NCBI GenBank assembly: GCA_041397765.1
Contig: JAWKWA010000011.1
Coordinates: 62,001 to 126,000, forward strand
Direction: 5' to 3'
From: JAWKWA01 sp041397765
GTDB lineage: Bacteria; Pseudomonadota; Alphaproteobacteria; Rhizobiales; Hyphomicrobiaceae
DNA length: 64,000 bases
Part shown: positions 55,941 through 64,000 of the stretch, piece after piece
How the letters are laid out: each line of letters starts with the position of its first letter
How positions within the stretch are numbered: position 1 is the stretch's first letter
Position numbers and translations under genes: made by a program
Notes under the pieces: model-generated
Told to the model about the DNA's origin: nothing
The model's input: the letters and a program-made list of their open reading frames with translations, nothing else
The model's database searches: none

Positions 55941-56618
55941 TCAGTCGGTCAGACGCCAGACCGTCGTGCGCTTCAGCTCGGTGTCCTCCAGCTCGCGCGT
56001 GACGGGCACCGAATAGGTGGCGATGGCGAGGAGCCGGTCCTTGGGGCAATAGCTGCGCCCCGGATCGCCGATGAGGATGTCGAGCCCGGCATGGCGGCAG
56101 CGGTCGAGCCAGCGAAGCGCCCGCTCGGCGAGCGGCTTCTCGTAGAAGATGTCGCCGACCAGCACGACATCGGCTGACGGCACCGGCCCCGCCAGCAGAT
56201 CCTCGCCCGTCACGTCGACGCCGACGCCGTTCGCGGCGGCGTTGAGGCCGATCGCCGCGAGCGCGAAGACGTCGATGTCGGAGGCGAGCGCGCACCGTGC
56301 CCCCGCGCGCATGGCGGCGATGGCGTCGAGCCCCGAGCCCGAGGCGATATCGACCACGCGCTTGCCCTGGACGAGGCCGGGATTGTCGATGAGGTGGCGG
56401 GCGAGCGCTTGTCCGCCGGCCCAGGCGAAGGCCCAATAGGGCGGCGGCAGGCCGATCTCGCCGAGCTCCTCCTCGGTCCGTTGCCAGATCGGCAGCGATT
56501 CCTCGGCCAGATGCAATCGCACCTCCGGCACCAGCGGCGGCGACAGGAGGCGGGTATTGGCCCGGATGAAAGCGGCCGGGTCCGGCGGGCTCGGCGGCGC
56601 GCCGCTCGCTTCGCTCAT
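55941..56618 (-). CDS. Protein lysine methyltransferase of the ETF-beta (METTL20) type
   Basis: A 225-residue class I SAM-dependent methyltransferase. N-terminal FIRANTRLLSPPLVPEVRLH and PPPYWAFAWAGGQALARHL, motif I VVDIASGSGLDAIAAMRAGA, SDIDVFALAAIGLNAAANG, and post-I VVLVGDIFYEKPLAERAL with the D-x-F-Y-E acid loop. These match bacterial homologues of METTL20, including an Agrobacterium enzyme that methylates lysines next to the recognition loop of electron-transfer flavoprotein beta. That would tune electron flow from acyl-CoA and amine dehydrogenases, several of which are encoded in this window. Start overlaps the EVE gene stop by ATGA. Confidence 0.85.
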   Translation of the reverse strand: MSEASGAPPSPPDPAAFIRANTRLLSPPLVPEVRLHLAEESLPIWQRTEEELGEIGLPPPYWAFAWAGGQALARHLIDNPGLVQGKRVVDIASGSGLDAIAAMRAGARCALASDIDVFALAAIGLNAAANGVGVDVTGEDLLAGPVPSADVVLVGDIFYEKPLAERALRWLDRCRHAGLDILIGDPGRSYCPKDRLLAIATYSVPVTRELEDTELKRTTVWRLTD

Positions 56619-57211
56619 GTCGTGCGCTTGCCTCCGCCGGCCCGCGAGCCGGGCCGCCGGCTGCCGTTCGCCTTGTTGCGGTCGCTTGCGCCGGCCGAGG
56701 CCTGCCCAGTCCCCTTCCGCCTCTCTTGTCCCGAGCGGCCCGCCACCGCAGCCGTCCTGACGGTGGGCACGTTCCGCTCGGGCTTCAGCGTCTCTGGATC
56801 GAGCCCCGCGAGACCGCAGACCTTGCGCCATTCCTCATCGCGCACCGGCTGCACGGAGAGCCGCGAGCAGGTGACGAGGCTCATCTGCGCGAGCTCGGCC
56901 GTCGCCTTGATCTCGGCGAGCCCGACCGGCCTCGGCAGGTCGGCGCGCGCCCTCACCTCGACGCACTCCCATTTGCCCGTCTCGTCGCCCGGCTCCGGAT
57001 GGGCCGATCGCACGATCTCCAGGATGCCGACGATCTCCCGGCCGATATTGGAATGGTAGAAGAAGCCCAGATCGCCGACCGCCATGGCCCGCATATTGTT
57101 CCGCGCCAGATAGTTGCGCACGCCGGTCCACGGCTCGGGTGTGCGGCCTTTTGCCTTCAGCATCTGCCAGGAGAACACGTCGGGCTCGGATTTGAGGAGC
57201 CAGTAGGTCAT
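56615..57211 (-). CDS. EVE domain protein
   Basis: A 198-residue protein whose first ~140 residues are an EVE (PUA-like) domain: MTYWLLKSEPDVFSWQML, WTGVRNYLARNNMRAM, VGDLGFFYHSN and CVEVRARADLPRPVGLAEI. EVE domains bind modified bases in nucleic acids. The last ~45 residues are a basic, Gly/Arg/Ser-rich tail (TGQASAGASDRNKANGSRR) that would add nonspecific nucleic-acid affinity. It is translationally coupled to the methyltransferase gene downstream; the start is set by a ribosome site before MTYW. Confidence 0.92.
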   Translation of the reverse strand: MTYWLLKSEPDVFSWQMLKAKGRTPEPWTGVRNYLARNNMRAMAVGDLGFFYHSNIGREIVGILEIVRSAHPEPGDETGKWECVEVRARADLPRPVGLAEIKATAELAQMSLVTCSRLSVQPVRDEEWRKVCGLAGLDPETLKPERNVPTVRTAAVAGRSGQERRKGTGQASAGASDRNKANGSRRPGSRAGGGKRTT

Positions 57212-57346
57212 GGGAGCCTCCCCGGACGCATGGCCGTCGGGCCGTTCGAGAATCGTTGCGCCCCTGGTGTGCCCCGATCGCAAGGGCGGGTGCAAGGCTT
57301 CGATGGCCGTCGCGCGCCGCCACATGGCACGGTGACGGACCCCGGC

Positions 57347-58165
57347 TCAGCGCGCCCGCCCGGCGAACAGCACGACCTCGCGCTCGACGCTTTCGAGCGC
57401 GGCATGAACGGGAGCGAAATCGGGATCGCCGGGCTCGATGGGTCCGACCAGCTCCAGCGCCGCCGCCAGTGTCATCGCCGGCCCCAGCGGCTCCATGAGA
57501 ACGGGCGAGACCGCTGGCTGGAAGAACATGGTGCGCTCGCTCTGGGTGACCATGACGCCGCGCATCACCGGCTCGATCATCTTCGGTTTGGTCAGCGTGA
57601 TGGTGCGCACCGCTCCGCGATCGAGCGTCAGGAGGTGGACGAGATCGGTGGCGGCGCTGACATGCACCTCGCCCGACTGGCTGTGATCGATAACGCGCCC
57701 CTCCAGCCGGTAGCGCTGATGCTCGCGGAATGCGAGGCCCGGCAGCTCTGGTGACCAGGAGAGCTCGAACACCGTCCGGATCAGTCCGCCCGGTGAGCGG
57801 AAGCTGCGGCGACAAGCCGAGCGAAGGCCGATCATCGCCTCGACATGAGGCCGCGTGTAGCCCCCGAGCCGCTCGGCCGCGATCTCGACAGCCTCCGGTG
57901 CCGGCGAATGCACTGCGATGCCCAGGGCCTGACAGATGTCATGAACGGTCTGCGCACGCACCTTTTGACCCGCCAGGACATTGCGGATGGTCCGCTCGTC
58001 ATAGCCGGTCAGCCGGGCGAGATGGACCCGTGTCCAGCCCTTCTGCCTGAGCGCGGCAGCGATCGCGATCGCATGGGTCGGCCGGGACGCCGGCTCGCTC
58101 CGCGCCGATGGGGTATTGCCGTCCTTCGCCCCCGGCCCGGCGGCGATATCGGATCTGCTGCTCAT
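57347..58165 (-). CDS. HTH (XRE-like) regulator with C-terminal effector domain
   Basis: A 272-residue protein. After a ~35-residue polar leader, residues ~40-85 form a helix-turn-helix (AIAAALRQKGWTRVHLARLT, DERTIRNVLAGQKVRAQTVH, ICQALGIAV). Residues ~95-270 form an uncharacterised domain (LGGYTRPHVEAMIG, GGLIRTVFELSWSPELPGL, FREHQRYRLEGRVIDHSQSG, GEVHVSAATDLVHLLTL) with strands typical of a ligand-binding fold. It may regulate itself: overlapping dyads lie about 85 bases upstream. No target is evident. Confidence 0.75.
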   Translation of the reverse strand: MSSRSDIAAGPGAKDGNTPSARSEPASRPTHAIAIAAALRQKGWTRVHLARLTGYDERTIRNVLAGQKVRAQTVHDICQALGIAVHSPAPEAVEIAAERLGGYTRPHVEAMIGLRSACRRSFRSPGGLIRTVFELSWSPELPGLAFREHQRYRLEGRVIDHSQSGEVHVSAATDLVHLLTLDRGAVRTITLTKPKMIEPVMRGVMVTQSERTMFFQPAVSPVLMEPLGPAMTLAAALELVGPIEPGDPDFAPVHAALESVEREVVLFAGRAR

Positions 58166-58247
58166 CTCGAGGCGCCTCGCCGCCCGCCGTGCCACGCGCC
58201 AGCGCGAGCATGCGCCCACGCGATCCGGGCTCGGAGGCAGAAATTAC

Positions 58248-58269
58248 CGGAACATTTCCGATATGGAAA
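58248..58269 (-). promoter_or_regulatory. Overlapping dyads upstream of the HTH regulator
   Basis: CGGAA-CAT-TTCCG (58248-58260) and TTTCC-GATAT-GGAAA (58255-58269) are two interlocked palindromes in the divergent spacer, placed where an autorepressor could act. Confidence 0.35.
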
Positions 58270-58444
58270 GCTGGCCTCCGACCGTCTTCCGCACCGTTCA
58301 CATTGACTGATTTCGCTCAATGACCAAGTGCTGGAACGCAGGTATTGATGAAGCGAAGGATGCGACCGGAGCGGTCGTCCACGATCGGTAGCGATCACGA
58401 GACGACGACCCGCGATCGACCGCCAAGGGACAGGGAGACCACAC

Positions 58445-58735
58445 ATGAGCAGAATGAGGCTTACCGCGATTGCGGTCGGCGCCGTGGCGCTGGCGGGGCT
58501 GGTGGCCCCCTCGCTGGCGAGCGCCGGATCATACTCCGGCTATAGCTGCTACGACCTCTGGTATGCCCGCAACCAGATCTATGCGGAGAACGGCTATTGC
58601 TTCAAGACGCAGCTCGCCCGCCAGACTTTCGGCGCCGGCTGCTTCCCGCCCTATGGCCGCCTGTCGAAATGGGAGGCAAGGCGTGTCGAGCAGATCCGTC
58701 GCGAGGAGCGGCGTCGCGGCTGCCACGTGAACTGA
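58445..58735 (+). CDS. YARHG domain secreted protein
   Basis: A 96-residue exported protein. Residues 1-27 are a signal peptide (LTAIAVGAVALAGLVAPSLASA). The mature part holds a single YARHG domain: SCYDLWYARNQIYAENGYCF and LARQTFGAGCFPP, then KWEARRVEQIRREERRRGC. Four cysteines could form two disulfides. YARHG domains are extracellular and of unknown function, possibly peptidoglycan-related. Start has AGGGAGACC upstream; it is monocistronic. Confidence 0.88.
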   Translation: MSRMRLTAIAVGAVALAGLVAPSLASAGSYSGYSCYDLWYARNQIYAENGYCFKTQLARQTFGAGCFPPYGRLSKWEARRVEQIRREERRRGCHVN

Positions 58736-59469
58736 GCCGGTCGCGCTCATCCGGATTTGCCGATAGCTGCTCGCGCCACGGCAAGTCCGGCGGCTCCGGC
58801 CTGGAATGTGGGAATGGACGGCGCCGACGAGGCTCTCCATCTCCTCATTTGAACAGGTGACAGGGCACTGACGAATCCGGATGCGTGCCGGGCCCGATTG
58901 CTGTAAAGTCGTGCACGGCGGTCGGGTTTATCGGCGGACAGAATGCCGCCGCCCAGAAAACCGCCGCCACGGAATCAGCGCACAGACGAGAGACCTGCTG
59001 GAGCGGCAGGTCGGGCGTGATGAAGATGACGGTGGCCGTGACGCCCCGCGAGCCGTCAATTGCAGCTACGAGCAGATCCGCATTGGAGTGATGCCAGCTC
59101 CGAGTGCTTCCAGGAGGCGATGACTTCCTGCGGGAAGAGATGACCTCGCCCGGGAAGACAGGCTCGGAGCACGGGATTGGAGCCTTTCCGCGACACCGCG
59201 TGTGTCGGAAAGTCTCCGTACACGAAGGCCGACGGATGGCGCGTGCCTAGGGCCTCGCCGCTATTGGGCCCGACCATCGGCCGGCCTTCGACGCTGACGA
59301 CCAATCGCCTTCGGGAGGTTGGTCGTCAGACCGATTCTTGCATCGCGCTCATCGCCCGCGGTCTGCCAATCCCTCGAGTTTCGCCCTTCCCCGAGATCGC
59401 ACCCGCTCGAACCGGCGCCGCCACTTGCCGCCGGACACACAGCCTGTTTCGGGTGCCGGGCGAACGGCC
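58736..59469. other. Gene-free stretch of 734 bases
   Basis: No convincing protein gene on either strand. The left part (58740-59090) is unremarkable. The right part contains a tandem 20-base duplication and several long inverted repeats, described separately. An 82-codon leftward frame (59056-59304) crosses these structures and is probably not translated. Confidence 0.45.
59097..59327. repeat. Strongly structured element: nested hairpins and a 20-bp tandem duplication
   Basis: GATGACTTCCTGCGGGAAGA (59119-59138) is followed at once by GATGACCTCGCCCGGGAAGA (59139-59158), 16 of 20 identical. This pair is enclosed by GCTCCGAG (59097-59104) and CTCGGAGC (59163-59170). Next comes a long hairpin from GGAG (59179) to CTCC (59217) with CGACAC/GTGTCG stem parts. 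A perfect CTGACGACCAA / TTGGTCGTCAG stem (about 59292-59327) with a CCTTCGGG top closes the element. It could be a structured RNA or a decayed palindromic repeat. Confidence 0.5.
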
Positions 59470-59763
59470 TCAGCCGGCCGCCGGCGGATTGACGACCCAA
59501 TTCCAGCCCCGAATGTCCGTCGTCGCGAACAACCCGGCCTTGGCATAGGGGTCGGCGGCCGCCACCGCGCGGGCCTCCTCGAGTGTCGCCGCCTCGATGA
59601 TGACGAGGCTGCCGCGCGGCTCGCTGCCATCCTCCGAAAGGAACGGACCGGCCGCCTTCACCCGCCCGCCAAGCGAGCGCAGATAGTCGAGATGGGCCGG
59701 CCGCGTCTCCTTGCGGATGGCAAGGCCGCCGGGCTTGTCGGTCAAAATCAGCGCAAACAGCAT
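59470..59763 (-). CDS. YciI family protein
   Basis: A 97-residue single-domain YciI-like protein (dimeric alpha-beta barrel fold): MLFALILTDKPGGLAIRKET, HLDYLRSLGGRVKAAGPFLSED, SLVIIEAATLEEARAVAAADPYAKAGLF and a C-terminal DIRGWNWVVN. The conserved His-Asp pair in RPAHLDYL is the putative active site. It is the last gene of tsaD-gpsA-yciI, a constant order in Hyphomicrobiales; the role in this context is unknown. Confidence 0.92.
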   Translation of the reverse strand: MLFALILTDKPGGLAIRKETRPAHLDYLRSLGGRVKAAGPFLSEDGSEPRGSLVIIEAATLEEARAVAAADPYAKAGLFATTDIRGWNWVVNPPAAG

Positions 59764-59837
59764 CGCATCGATCTCCTGCTGGGTCTCGTCGCATCGAATT
59801 TCGGGCTATGGAGCGCCGCCCGCCCCGCCAGCCATTC

Positions 59838-60872
59838 TCATGGGGTCGGCGTGCCCACCTCCCGGCGTCGCGGGCGCGCGAGCAGCGAGGCGATCGCCTC
59901 GTCGACATTGGCCTCGCCATCGAGGATCGACCCGACGGCCTGGCAGATCGGGAGATCGAGCCCGTGCCGCGCCGCCATGGCCAGCACCGACGAGACGGTG
60001 TGCACCCCCTCCGTCACCGTCTTCCGCGAGGCAAGGATGTCGGCGGCTGAGCGGCCCTTGCCGATCTCGACTCCGAAGGCGAAGTTGCGCGACTGCGGGC
60101 TGTTGCAGGTGAGGATCAGGTCGCCGAGGCAGGAGAGCCCGGTCAGCGTCTCCGGGCGGGCGCCGTGGCAGGCGGCGAAAGTGGACAGCTCGGCGAAACC
60201 GCGCGTGATGAGTGCCGCCTGCGCACTCGCCCCGAGCCCGCGTCCGTTGACGACACCCGCCGCGATGGCGAGCACGTTCTTCACCGCCCCGCCGATCTCG
60301 ACACCGGCGATGTCGTCGCTCGGATAGATACGGAAGGTCGTATGGCCCATGGCGCCGGCAAGCGCATCGGCCAACGCGAGGCTGTCGGCCGCCAGCGTCA
60401 CCGCCGTCGGCAGCCCGCGCACCACCTCCGCGGCGAAGCTCGGCCCCGAAAGCACCAGAACCGGCTGGCTGGCGCCGAGCGTCTCGGCCGCGATCCGGCT
60501 CGGTCGGGCATGGCTGCCGCGCTCCAGACCCTTGCAGCAGATGACGACCGGAACGTCGCGATCGAGCAGCGGCCGCAGCCCGGTGAGGACGCCGCGCAAT
60601 TCCTGGGTCGGCACGACGGCCAGCAGGAGATCGGCATCCTCGAGCGACGCGGCGAGATCGGTCGTCGCCAGCAATTGCGGATCGAGCATCGCCCCCGGCA
60701 GGTAGCGCGAATTGATATGAGAGGCGTTGATCCCGTCGGCGAGGGCCTGATCGCGGCCCCACAGCCGGACCGCGAGCCCGGCCCTCAGCAGCGTGCTGGC
60801 GAGCGCCGTCCCCCAGGCGCCGGCGCCGATGACGGCGGCACGCCGACAGGATCGGGTGAGGGAGGTCGGCAT
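59838..60872 (-). CDS. gpsA: Glycerol-3-phosphate dehydrogenase [NAD(P)+]
   Basis: GpsA reduces dihydroxyacetone phosphate to sn-glycerol-3-phosphate for phospholipid synthesis. The 344-residue protein has the NAD motif VIGAGAWGTALAS, the CCKGLERGS segment, LSGPSFAAEV, the catalytic lysine in EIGGAVKNVLAIAAG, and GLGDL-type TGLSCLGDLILTCNSPQSRN. Start at MPTSLTR with AGAGAGACG upstream; the longer frame overlaps tsaD. Fourteen bases separate it from tsaD. Confidence 0.97.
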   Translation of the reverse strand: MPTSLTRSCRRAAVIGAGAWGTALASTLLRAGLAVRLWGRDQALADGINASHINSRYLPGAMLDPQLLATTDLAASLEDADLLLAVVPTQELRGVLTGLRPLLDRDVPVVICCKGLERGSHARPSRIAAETLGASQPVLVLSGPSFAAEVVRGLPTAVTLAADSLALADALAGAMGHTTFRIYPSDDIAGVEIGGAVKNVLAIAAGVVNGRGLGASAQAALITRGFAELSTFAACHGARPETLTGLSCLGDLILTCNSPQSRNFAFGVEIGKGRSAADILASRKTVTEGVHTVSSVLAMAARHGLDLPICQAVGSILDGEANVDEAIASLLARPRRREVGTPTP

Positions 60873-60886
60873 CGCGTCTCTCTCCT

Positions 60887-61999
60887 TCAAGCCTTGGCTC
60901 CGGCCCGGCCGGCGCCAAGCACCGGTTCGGCCTCGGCATCGAGCGGCCACCTCGCGCGCGCCGGCGCGTCGAGGTCGCCGGACCGCCCCGCGACCATCAG
61001 CTCCGCACCGGCCCAGGCGATCATGGCGGCGTTGTCGGTGCACAGGCCCGCCGGTGGCATCACGAGATCGAGCCCGAGCGCGTCGGCGGTCTCGGTGAGC
61101 GCTGCGCGCAATCGCCGGTTGGCCGCGACCCCGCCCGCGACCACCAGATGGCGGATCGGCGCCGCTCCGGCCGCCCGGCCGTCCTCGAGGAGACGCACCG
61201 CCCGCCCGACCCGTTCCGCCACGATCGCCGTCACCGCCGCCTCGAACGAGGCACACAGATCGGCGACTGTCGCGTCGGTCAGCGGCTGATGCTGGATGGC
61301 GATGTTGCGCACCGCCGTCTTCAACCCGGCAAAGGAGAAATGCGGCTCGGCCCGGCCGAGCATCGGCCGCGGCAGCGCAAATTTGAAGGGATCGCCGTCC
61401 CGCGCCGCCCGCTCGACCGCCGGACCGCCCGGAAAGCCGAGCCCGAGCAGCTTCGCGGTCTTGTCGAAGGCCTCCCCCAGCGCATCGTCGATCGTCGTGC
61501 CGATGCGGCGATAGCGCCCGACCGCCTCCACCACCAGCGTCTGCGTATGCCCGCCCGAGACCAGCAGCAGCAGATAGGGCGGGGACAGGCCGTCGGTCAG
61601 CCCCGGTGTCAGCGCATGCGCCTCGAGGTGATTGACCGCGATCAGCGGCCGCCCCGCGGCGAGCGCGAGCGCCTTGCCCGTCGTCAGCCCGACGAGGAGC
61701 CCGCCGATGAGGCCGGGGCCCGCCGTCGCCGCAATGGCGGACAGATCGCCGAGCCCGATGCCAGCCTCATTGAGGGCCCGGCCGACGATCGGCTCGAGCG
61801 TTTCCAGATGGGCCCGGGCGGCGATCTCCGGCACGACGCCGCCATAGCGCGCATGCTCCTCGAGCTGCGAGCGCACCACATTCGAGAGGATCTCGCCCGA
61901 GCCGTCCGCACGTCGCCGGACGACGGCCGCGGCGGTCTCGTCGCAGCTCGTCTCGATGCCGAGCACGGTCAGGTCTTTCGCCAGGGCGGCGACCGGCAT
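60887..61999 (-). CDS. tsaD: tRNA N6-adenosine threonylcarbamoyltransferase
   Basis: TsaD transfers the threonylcarbamoyl group to A37 of ANN-decoding tRNAs as part of the TsaB-TsaD-TsaE complex. The 370-residue ASKHA-fold protein has GIETSCDETAAAVV at the N-terminus, the iron-binding VNHLEAHAL histidines, LLLLVSGGHTQTLVVE, FPGGPAVERAA and VAGGVAANRRLRAAL. The ATG follows GAGGAG. Transcribed divergently from hemC from a 190-base spacer. Confidence 0.97.
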   Translation of the reverse strand: MPVAALAKDLTVLGIETSCDETAAAVVRRRADGSGEILSNVVRSQLEEHARYGGVVPEIAARAHLETLEPIVGRALNEAGIGLGDLSAIAATAGPGLIGGLLVGLTTGKALALAAGRPLIAVNHLEAHALTPGLTDGLSPPYLLLLVSGGHTQTLVVEAVGRYRRIGTTIDDALGEAFDKTAKLLGLGFPGGPAVERAARDGDPFKFALPRPMLGRAEPHFSFAGLKTAVRNIAIQHQPLTDATVADLCASFEAAVTAIVAERVGRAVRLLEDGRAAGAAPIRHLVVAGGVAANRRLRAALTETADALGLDLVMPPAGLCTDNAAMIAWAGAELMVAGRSGDLDAPARARWPLDAEAEPVLGAGRAGAKA

Positions 62000-62188
62000 G
62001 GCATCTCCTCTCGGCGCGTCTCTGCGCGACCGGCCATTGCGGCACCGGCGGCCGGACCGGCCGCGCTTGCTCTCGGGCGCCGGAATCCGCATAACGACCG
62101 GGCCAGTCGCCGTCAACGTCGGCGGCCCCGCCGCCGACCGGCACGGACCGCCAAGCCTTTGACCCGCCAGATCTCGAAAGGGCCCCAA

Positions 62189-63121
62189 GTGGCCGGACGG
62201 ACATTTCGCATCGGAACGCGCGGCAGCCCGCTCGCCCTCCTGCAAGCGCACGAGACGCGCGACCGCCTGATCGCCGCCCACGGGCTTCATGAGCGCGATT
62301 TCGAGATCGTCGTCATCAAGACGAGCGGCGACCGCATCCTCGACCGTCCCCTCGCCGAGGTCGGCGGCAAGGGCCTCTTCACCAAGGAGATCGAGGAGGC
62401 ACTCGCCGAAGGCGCGATCGATCTCGCCGTCCATTCGATGAAGGACGTGGCGACCGTGCTGCCCGACGGCCTCGTCATCCCCTGCGTGCTGCCGCGCGAG
62501 GATGTGCGCGACGCCTTTCTCTCGCTGAAGGCCGCACGGCTCGCCGATCTGCCGGCCGGCGCCGTGGTCGGCACCGCCTCGCTGAGGCGCCAGGCCCAGG
62601 TGCGGCGCCTGAGGCCCGATCTCCGCGTCGCCGTGTTCCGCGGCAATGTCCAGACCCGCCTCAGAAAGCTCGGCGAGGGCGAGGCCGATGCCACGCTCCT
62701 CGCGGTCGCCGGCCTGAAGCGGCTCGGCATGCTCGACCGGGCCTCCTCCATCATCGAGCCCGACGAGATGCTGCCGGCGGTCGCCCAGGGTGCCATCGGT
62801 ATCGAGATCCGCGCCGACGATGGCGAACTGGACGCCCTCCTCGCCGCCATCGCCGACGCCCGGACCGCGACGGAGCTGGCCGCCGAGCGCGCCTTCCTCG
62901 CCCGGCTCGACGGCTCCTGCCGCACCCCGATCGCCGGCCTCGCCCGCCTCGAGGGTGGTCGTCTCGCCTTCACCGGCATGATCCTCAGCCCGGACGGGTC
63001 CTCATCCCACGAGATCACGCTGGACGGCGGATCGGCCGACGCGGCCCGTCTCGGCGACGAGGCCGCACGAACGCTTCTGGAGCGGGCGGGTCAGGACTTC
63101 CTCGCAGGACATCGCGGGTGA
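62189..63121 (+). CDS. hemC: Porphobilinogen deaminase (hydroxymethylbilane synthase)
   Basis: HemC polymerises four porphobilinogens into hydroxymethylbilane. The 310-residue protein begins at a GTG (AAAGGG upstream) with RTFRIGTRGSPLALLQA. Key residues are intact: GGKGLFTKEIEEAL, AVHSMKDV (catalytic Asp in domain 1 is in this region), GTASLRRQAQ, FRGNVQTRL and the cofactor-binding cysteine in LDGSCRTPIAG. It is followed 48 bases later by hemD, forming the usual haem biosynthesis pair. Confidence 0.97.
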   Translation: MAGRTFRIGTRGSPLALLQAHETRDRLIAAHGLHERDFEIVVIKTSGDRILDRPLAEVGGKGLFTKEIEEALAEGAIDLAVHSMKDVATVLPDGLVIPCVLPREDVRDAFLSLKAARLADLPAGAVVGTASLRRQAQVRRLRPDLRVAVFRGNVQTRLRKLGEGEADATLLAVAGLKRLGMLDRASSIIEPDEMLPAVAQGAIGIEIRADDGELDALLAAIADARTATELAAERAFLARLDGSCRTPIAGLARLEGGRLAFTGMILSPDGSSSHEITLDGGSADAARLGDEAARTLLERAGQDFLAGHRG

Positions 63122-63169
63122 GAGGCCGGCGCGGGCGCCCCTCGCCATGACTGAAGGGCGGGCTTTGTC

Positions 63170-63943
63170 ATGCGCATCCTCGTCACCCGTCCCGAGCCAG
63201 GCGCCACCGCACTTGCCGACAGGCTCGCAGCGTCCGGCCATGAGGCGATCCTTGCGCCGCTGCTCGCCGTCCGGCTGCTCGGCCGCGAGGTCGCAATCTG
63301 CGTTGATGGCCTCTCGGGCCTCGTCGTCACCAGCCGCAATGCATTGCGGGCCATCGCGAGCCGCGACGACCTCCAGGCGCTGACCGCGCTCCCCCTCTTT
63401 GCCGTCGGCGATGCGACAGCCGCGGCCGCGCGTACACTCGGCTTCGGCGAGGTGGTGACGGGCGCCGGCCGGGCGGCCGATCTCCCGGACGTCGTCCGCC
63501 GCCGGCTCGGCGAGGTCCGAGCGTCTCGGCCGAGGCTTCTGCATCTTGCCGCCGAGACGCTCGCCTTCGATCTCGCCGCCGCTCTGGCAGATCTCGGCGT
63601 CGATCTCGACAGCATCGTCGTCTATCGGAGCGAACCGGTGGGCGAGCTTCCCGCCAGTGCCGCCGCAGCCCTGTCCGACGCGACGGTCGACGCCGTCATC
63701 CTGATGTCGCCTTTGACGGCGAGGACCTATCGGCACCTCGTCGTTGCAGCCGGTCTCGATCACCTGATCGGCCGGATACGTCACTTCTGTCTGTCAAAGG
63801 CCGTCGCCGATGCGCTAGGAGAGACGGGCGAGAGCTCGCCCGATGTCGCAGGGCGACCCGATGTCGAGGCGATCCTCGAGCTCGTTAACCGTCGGGCGGC
63901 AGAATTGACCTATGAAAAACAACGTTCTGTGCCGCCGGGCTGA
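63170..63943 (+). CDS. hemD: Uroporphyrinogen-III synthase
   Basis: HemD closes hydroxymethylbilane to uroporphyrinogen III with inversion of ring D. The 257-residue protein has MRILVTRPEPGATALADRL, the hinge LVVTSRNALRAI and FAVGDATAAAARTLGF, then HLAAETLAFDLAAAL, VYRSEPV and VILMSPLTARTYRHLV with CLSKAVADALGE. The family is weakly conserved in sequence, and the position after hemC confirms the call. Confidence 0.92.
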   Translation: MRILVTRPEPGATALADRLAASGHEAILAPLLAVRLLGREVAICVDGLSGLVVTSRNALRAIASRDDLQALTALPLFAVGDATAAAARTLGFGEVVTGAGRAADLPDVVRRRLGEVRASRPRLLHLAAETLAFDLAAALADLGVDLDSIVVYRSEPVGELPASAAAALSDATVDAVILMSPLTARTYRHLVVAAGLDHLIGRIRHFCLSKAVADALGETGESSPDVAGRPDVEAILELVNRRAAELTYEKQRSVPPG

Positions 63944-63982
63944 CGAGCCTGCTATGCTCGGGACGAGCCAGCGACAAGATCC

Positions 63983-64000
63983 ATGAACCGACGCAGAGGT
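63983..64000 (+). CDS. Possible start of the next gene after hemD (truncated)
   Basis: An ATG at 63983 opens MNRRRG and runs off the window. In related genomes a mitofilin-like inner-membrane protein gene follows hemD. Too short to identify. Confidence 0.3.

Noticed and set aside
58881..59123. 80-codon rightward frame MRAGPDCCKVV
   Set aside because: Skewed composition, no ribosome site, no neighbours in register.
59056..59304. 82-codon leftward frame in the gene-free stretch
   Set aside because: It runs through several inverted repeats and a tandem duplication, has no clear ribosome site and no recognisable domain; structure explains the sequence better.

Overview
The window is GC-rich, densely packed chromosomal DNA from an alphaproteobacterium, most likely of the order Hyphomicrobiales (Rhizobiales). 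Evidence is gene order and content seen here: ispH-thrB-rnhA on one strand, tsaD-gpsA-YciI divergent from hemC-hemD, trpF-trpB, a DUF6455 protein, a lysine/alanine-rich duplicated stress-type protein, a YARHG protein, and a bacterial METTL20-like ETF methyltransferase. I cannot name the genus. No rRNA, tRNA, CRISPR array, integrase or transposase is visible.

Left third (1-19.3 kb), mostly housekeeping: a cut-off DoxX-like membrane gene, DUF2269, a decayed nucleotidyltransferase, trpF-trpB (no trpA follows), a fumarylacetoacetase-family hydrolase, a bactofilin with an extra C-terminal cadherin-like domain, a Uma2 protein, clpB, matB, ispH-thrB-rnhA, a lipoprotein, an RND/MMPL exporter, dsbB and a YqaA-type membrane protein.

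Middle (19.6-34.2 kb), first catabolic island: a flavin monooxygenase and an aldehyde dehydrogenase face a leftward operon (tautomerase, type II haloacid dehalogenase, CaiB-type CoA transferase, hotdog thioesterase, GntR/FCD repressor, class III aminotransferase, trimethylamine-dehydrogenase-type flavoprotein). Hydantoinase/oxoprolinase subunits run divergently from it. A perfect TTTGTATACAAA palindrome overlaps the -10 box between the divergent operons and is the obvious GntR operator. The substrate is unknown, probably a methylated or cyclic nitrogen compound.

Second catabolic island (36.1-47.2 kb): one leftward operon joined mostly by ATGA overlaps encodes BKACE, a polyamine-type ABC importer (ATPase, binding protein, two permeases), an acyl-CoA dehydrogenase and an ADP-forming acyl-CoA ligase. 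A divergent GATase-AraC regulator follows, then L-carnitine dehydrogenase and a CaiD-like hydratase. Together they can be read as a route gamma-butyrobetaine -> its CoA ester -> crotonobetainyl-CoA -> carnitinyl-CoA / L-carnitine -> 3-dehydrocarnitine -> betainyl-CoA plus acetoacetate. Two genes in the two islands (aminotransferase and binding protein) are broken by missing G bases in G runs near their N-termini, so either both genes are newly lost or the assembly has homopolymer errors.

Right third (47.4-64 kb): an unknown protein with a PhaR-like site upstream, membrane proteins, a TadG-like von Willebrand protein, acs, a DMT transporter, a HAD phosphatase, two DUF1761 paralogues, ETF-beta methyltransferase with an EVE protein, an HTH regulator, a YARHG protein, a 0.7-kb gene-free stretch with striking secondary structure, then YciI-gpsA-tsaD and hemC-hemD.
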